Below, piece by piece: positions 5,926-7,338 of a stretch of DNA of 7,338 bases. A model generated the notes under the pieces. The model was not told the DNA's origin. It worked only from the letters and a program-made list of their open reading frames with translations, and ran no database searches. The stretch's first letter is position 1; the number at the start of each line of letters is the position of its first letter. The translations under genes and the position numbers were made by a program. Source of the DNA: Acidobacteriota bacterium (lineage in GTDB: Bacteria > Acidobacteriota > Blastocatellia > Pyrinomonadales > Pyrinomonadaceae); the NCBI GenBank assembly GCA_029862725.1, contig JAOTWT010000138.1:1-7338 (forward strand), in the 5' to 3' direction.

Positions 5926-7338
5926 ATGAAGTTTTGTTCTGTCTGCCTGAAGTGTTACGAAGATTCGGAAGCGATCTGTGCTGTTGACAAGGGTCATGGT
6001 TCGTTAGTTCAGGTAGGGCGAGGAAGTTGCTCGGCCATAAAGGGCTATCGAATAGAGTCGCGTTTAGAGTCCCTCTCTCCTTTCACACTCTACCGGGCAA
6101 AAAATCTGGAATCCAAAGAAAGCGTCCTGATAAGGTTCATTTCCAGGGGAGAATTGAGTCCCAAGGTGGCAATGGATTTGCGGGAAGCTGTGCGTCTTGA
6201 CCATCCAAGCCTTGCGCGTGTTCTTGAGTGGGGCGAGTTGGAAAACAAGGATCGCTTTATCGTTCTTGAAGATGTTGCCGGCGAGAGCCTCAGCGATCTT
6301 TTAAAGGAATCGTCTCCGATTGACGAAAGGCCAGCGATCGCAATTGCCTGCCGGATTGCCGAAGGCCTCGAAGCACTGCATGCCGCGGGATTGGTACACA
6401 GGGCCGTCAATCCTTCGAACGTCTATTTTTCGGGCGCGAATTTCGAGTCGGTTAAATTACATCACTTCGATTTTGGCGGCATCGCGCAGAAAGCCGAGAC
6501 CGAAAGCGATGATGATTCCGGGAATGCATCGAGCGTTCTTCCATATTTCTCGCCCGAACAATTTACGGGCGAAGAGATCGATTTCAGATCGGATATCTAC
6601 TCTCTGGCGACGGTTATTTATCAGATGCTGCTCGGACGTCTTCCTTTCGATTCGTCGAACCGGGATACGATTTCGAATTATGTATTTAACGAAAGCGATG
6701 TTTGGGGACTCCACATTGAACTTAGGGCGTTGATCGCGCACATTCTGAGGCAGTCGTTCCAACGGAGGCTCGATTTGCGGCCGCGGTCCACCCAAAACTT
6801 TGTACGCCAGCTCCGGCATCTCGAACTTTTGGCGACACGGATCGAGCAAAAATCGAAAGAGGCCCACGATGCTTCGACGATTGTTCGGACGGCCCCTCTT
6901 AAGGCTAAGACCCTTGAAACGGATCCCGGGTCAATGCCGGATCCCGGCTCAATGGTTGCAGTCGTCCCGGCGGCGTCTGTAGAGCCGGCATTGTATTCGC
7001 GGGAAGTTGAGCCGGAAAGTGACGGTCCATTGGCCAGCATGGAAACCGAACCGAAAGTAAAGGAAAAGCGCACGAGGCATCTGACCATTGGCGACACGGA
7101 ATACCTCGAGTCCATCGAATATCTTCCGGTCCCGGTCGTAGCGAAACCCACGCGGCACGTCAAAGGGTCGGAACCAGTTGCTGCGGTATCTCTACAGATT
7201 CAAAATGCGGCTTTGGATTCTGTTCGAAGTCCGGCGTCGCGTGCAGTCTTTTTTGCCGCCGGTCTTCTGATTTCGGCCGTCTGTGGCGGAGTGGTAACGG
7301 CCGGTTTTCTTAGGCTTGAAAGTGATTTGGGCTCGGTC
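5926..7338 (+). CDS. Ser/Thr-kinase-like membrane protein with Cys-rich N-terminus; probable pseudokinase, 3' truncated by the window
   Basis: The frame is open from 5926 to the window end: 471 residues and unfinished. Cys4, Cys7, Cys10 and Cys18 suggest a small zinc-ribbon-like head. A kinase fold follows from about residue 40 to 300: Leu-Tyr-Arg-Ala-Lys on strand two, an αC-like Arg-Glu-Ala (Glu87), His158-Arg159 with Asn165, Asp182-Phe-Gly184, Ser-Pro-Glu at 209-211, and Ser-Asp-Ile-Tyr-Ser-Leu (Asp223) leading to Leu-Gly-Arg-Leu-Pro-Phe. Key catalytic positions are changed: no glycine-rich loop, Arg70 in place of the VAIK Lys, Ala160 in place of the HRD Asp, and Asn162 in place of the catalytic-loop Lys. 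A linker of about 130 residues, rich in Pro, Glu, Ala and Ser, leads to one membrane helix at about 440-462, preceded by Arg439. That fits a cytoplasmic kinase-like domain with an outside C-terminal part lying beyond the window. I infer a signalling or scaffold role by binding rather than by phosphorylation. Its link to the upstream metabolic genes is unproven. Confidence 0.85.
   Translation, partial: MKFCSVCLKCYEDSEAICAVDKGHGSLVQVGRGSCSAIKGYRIESRLESLSPFTLYRAKNLESKESVLIRFISRGELSPKVAMDLREAVRLDHPSLARVLEWGELENKDRFIVLEDVAGESLSDLLKESSPIDERPAIAIACRIAEGLEALHAAGLVHRAVNPSNVYFSGANFESVKLHHFDFGGIAQKAETESDDDSGNASSVLPYFSPEQFTGEEIDFRSDIYSLATVIYQMLLGRLPFDSSNRDTISNYVFNESDVWGLHIELRALIAHILRQSFQRRLDLRPRSTQNFVRQLRHLELLATRIEQKSKEAHDASTIVRTAPLKAKTLETDPGSMPDPGSMVAVVPAASVEPALYSREVEPESDGPLASMETEPKVKEKRTRHLTIGDTEYLESIEYLPVPVVAKPTRHVKGSEPVAAVSLQIQNAALDSVRSPASRAVFFAAGLLISAVCGGVVTAGFLRLESDLGSV
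6921..6954 (+). repeat. Two-copy 18-base tandem repeat in the kinase linker
   Basis: GGATCCCGGGTCAATG (6921-6936) and GGATCCCGGCTCAATG (6939-6954) match at 15 of 16 positions with an 18-base period. They encode Asp-Pro-Gly-Ser-Met twice (residues 333-337 and 339-343). This is probably a local slippage duplication in a disordered linker. Confidence 0.6.
7243..7311 (+). other. Predicted transmembrane helix of the kinase-like protein
   Basis: The encoded residues (about 440-462) are almost all Ala, Val, Phe, Leu, Ile and Gly. They begin just after Arg439 and end before Arg and Glu residues. It is the only hydrophobic segment of this length in the visible protein, so the Cys-rich and kinase-like parts should be cytoplasmic. 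Confidence 0.75.

Noticed and set aside
6320..6733. 137-codon open frame on the + strand
   Set aside because: It is an out-of-frame shadow within the kinase-like coding region, with basic low-information sequence.
6678..7163. 161-codon open frame on the minus strand
   Set aside because: It is antisense to the kinase-like gene, whose + frame has clear domain motifs and stays open to the window end.

Overview
The window looks like chromosomal DNA of a bacterium with medium GC content (a little above 50% by eye). My best guess is an Acidobacteriota-type lineage, perhaps Blastocatellia. This rests on gene style only: a serine hydrolase with a long C-terminal extension, a Ser/Thr-kinase-like membrane protein with a Cys-rich N-terminus, and PYROXD2-like flavoproteins. 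No rRNA, tRNA, CRISPR array, transposase or phage gene is visible. All supported genes are on the + strand.

Layout: (1) 1-1152 is the 3' part of a beta-lactamase/penicillin-binding-type serine hydrolase whose catalytic Ser-x-x-Lys region lies upstream of the window. (2) 1153-1371 is a 219-base gap with an AT-rich leader. (3) 1372-5752 is a tightly coupled three-gene unit: a GcvT-like tetrahydrofolate-dependent aminomethyltransferase-family protein, then two paralogous FAD oxidoreductases of the phytoene-dehydrogenase/PYROXD2-like family. Each gene junction overlaps its stop and start codons, so translation is probably coupled. (4) 5753-5925 is a 173-base gap. (5) 5926 to the window end is the first part of a protein with a Cys-rich N-terminus, a degenerate kinase domain, a Pro/Glu-rich linker and one membrane helix.

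The three-gene unit is the most interesting metabolic element. In dimethylglycine and sarcosine dehydrogenases, a flavin amine-oxidising domain is fused to a GcvT-like domain that passes the C1 unit to tetrahydrofolate. Here a GcvT-like protein is encoded beside two separate flavoproteins, with no gcvH or gcvP. A split N-demethylation or C1-recovery system is a reasonable hypothesis, but the substrate is unknown. The second flavoprotein differs from the first at the FAD ribose-binding acidic position and at the C-terminal His-Pro-Gly-Gly-Gly motif, so the pair may be an active subunit plus a divergent partner. It also carries an approximately 90-base imperfect palindrome in frame, which looks like a repeat element tolerated inside a coding region.

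The kinase-like protein lacks the glycine-rich loop, the VAIK lysine and the HRD aspartate but keeps DFG, so it is probably a membrane-anchored pseudokinase.
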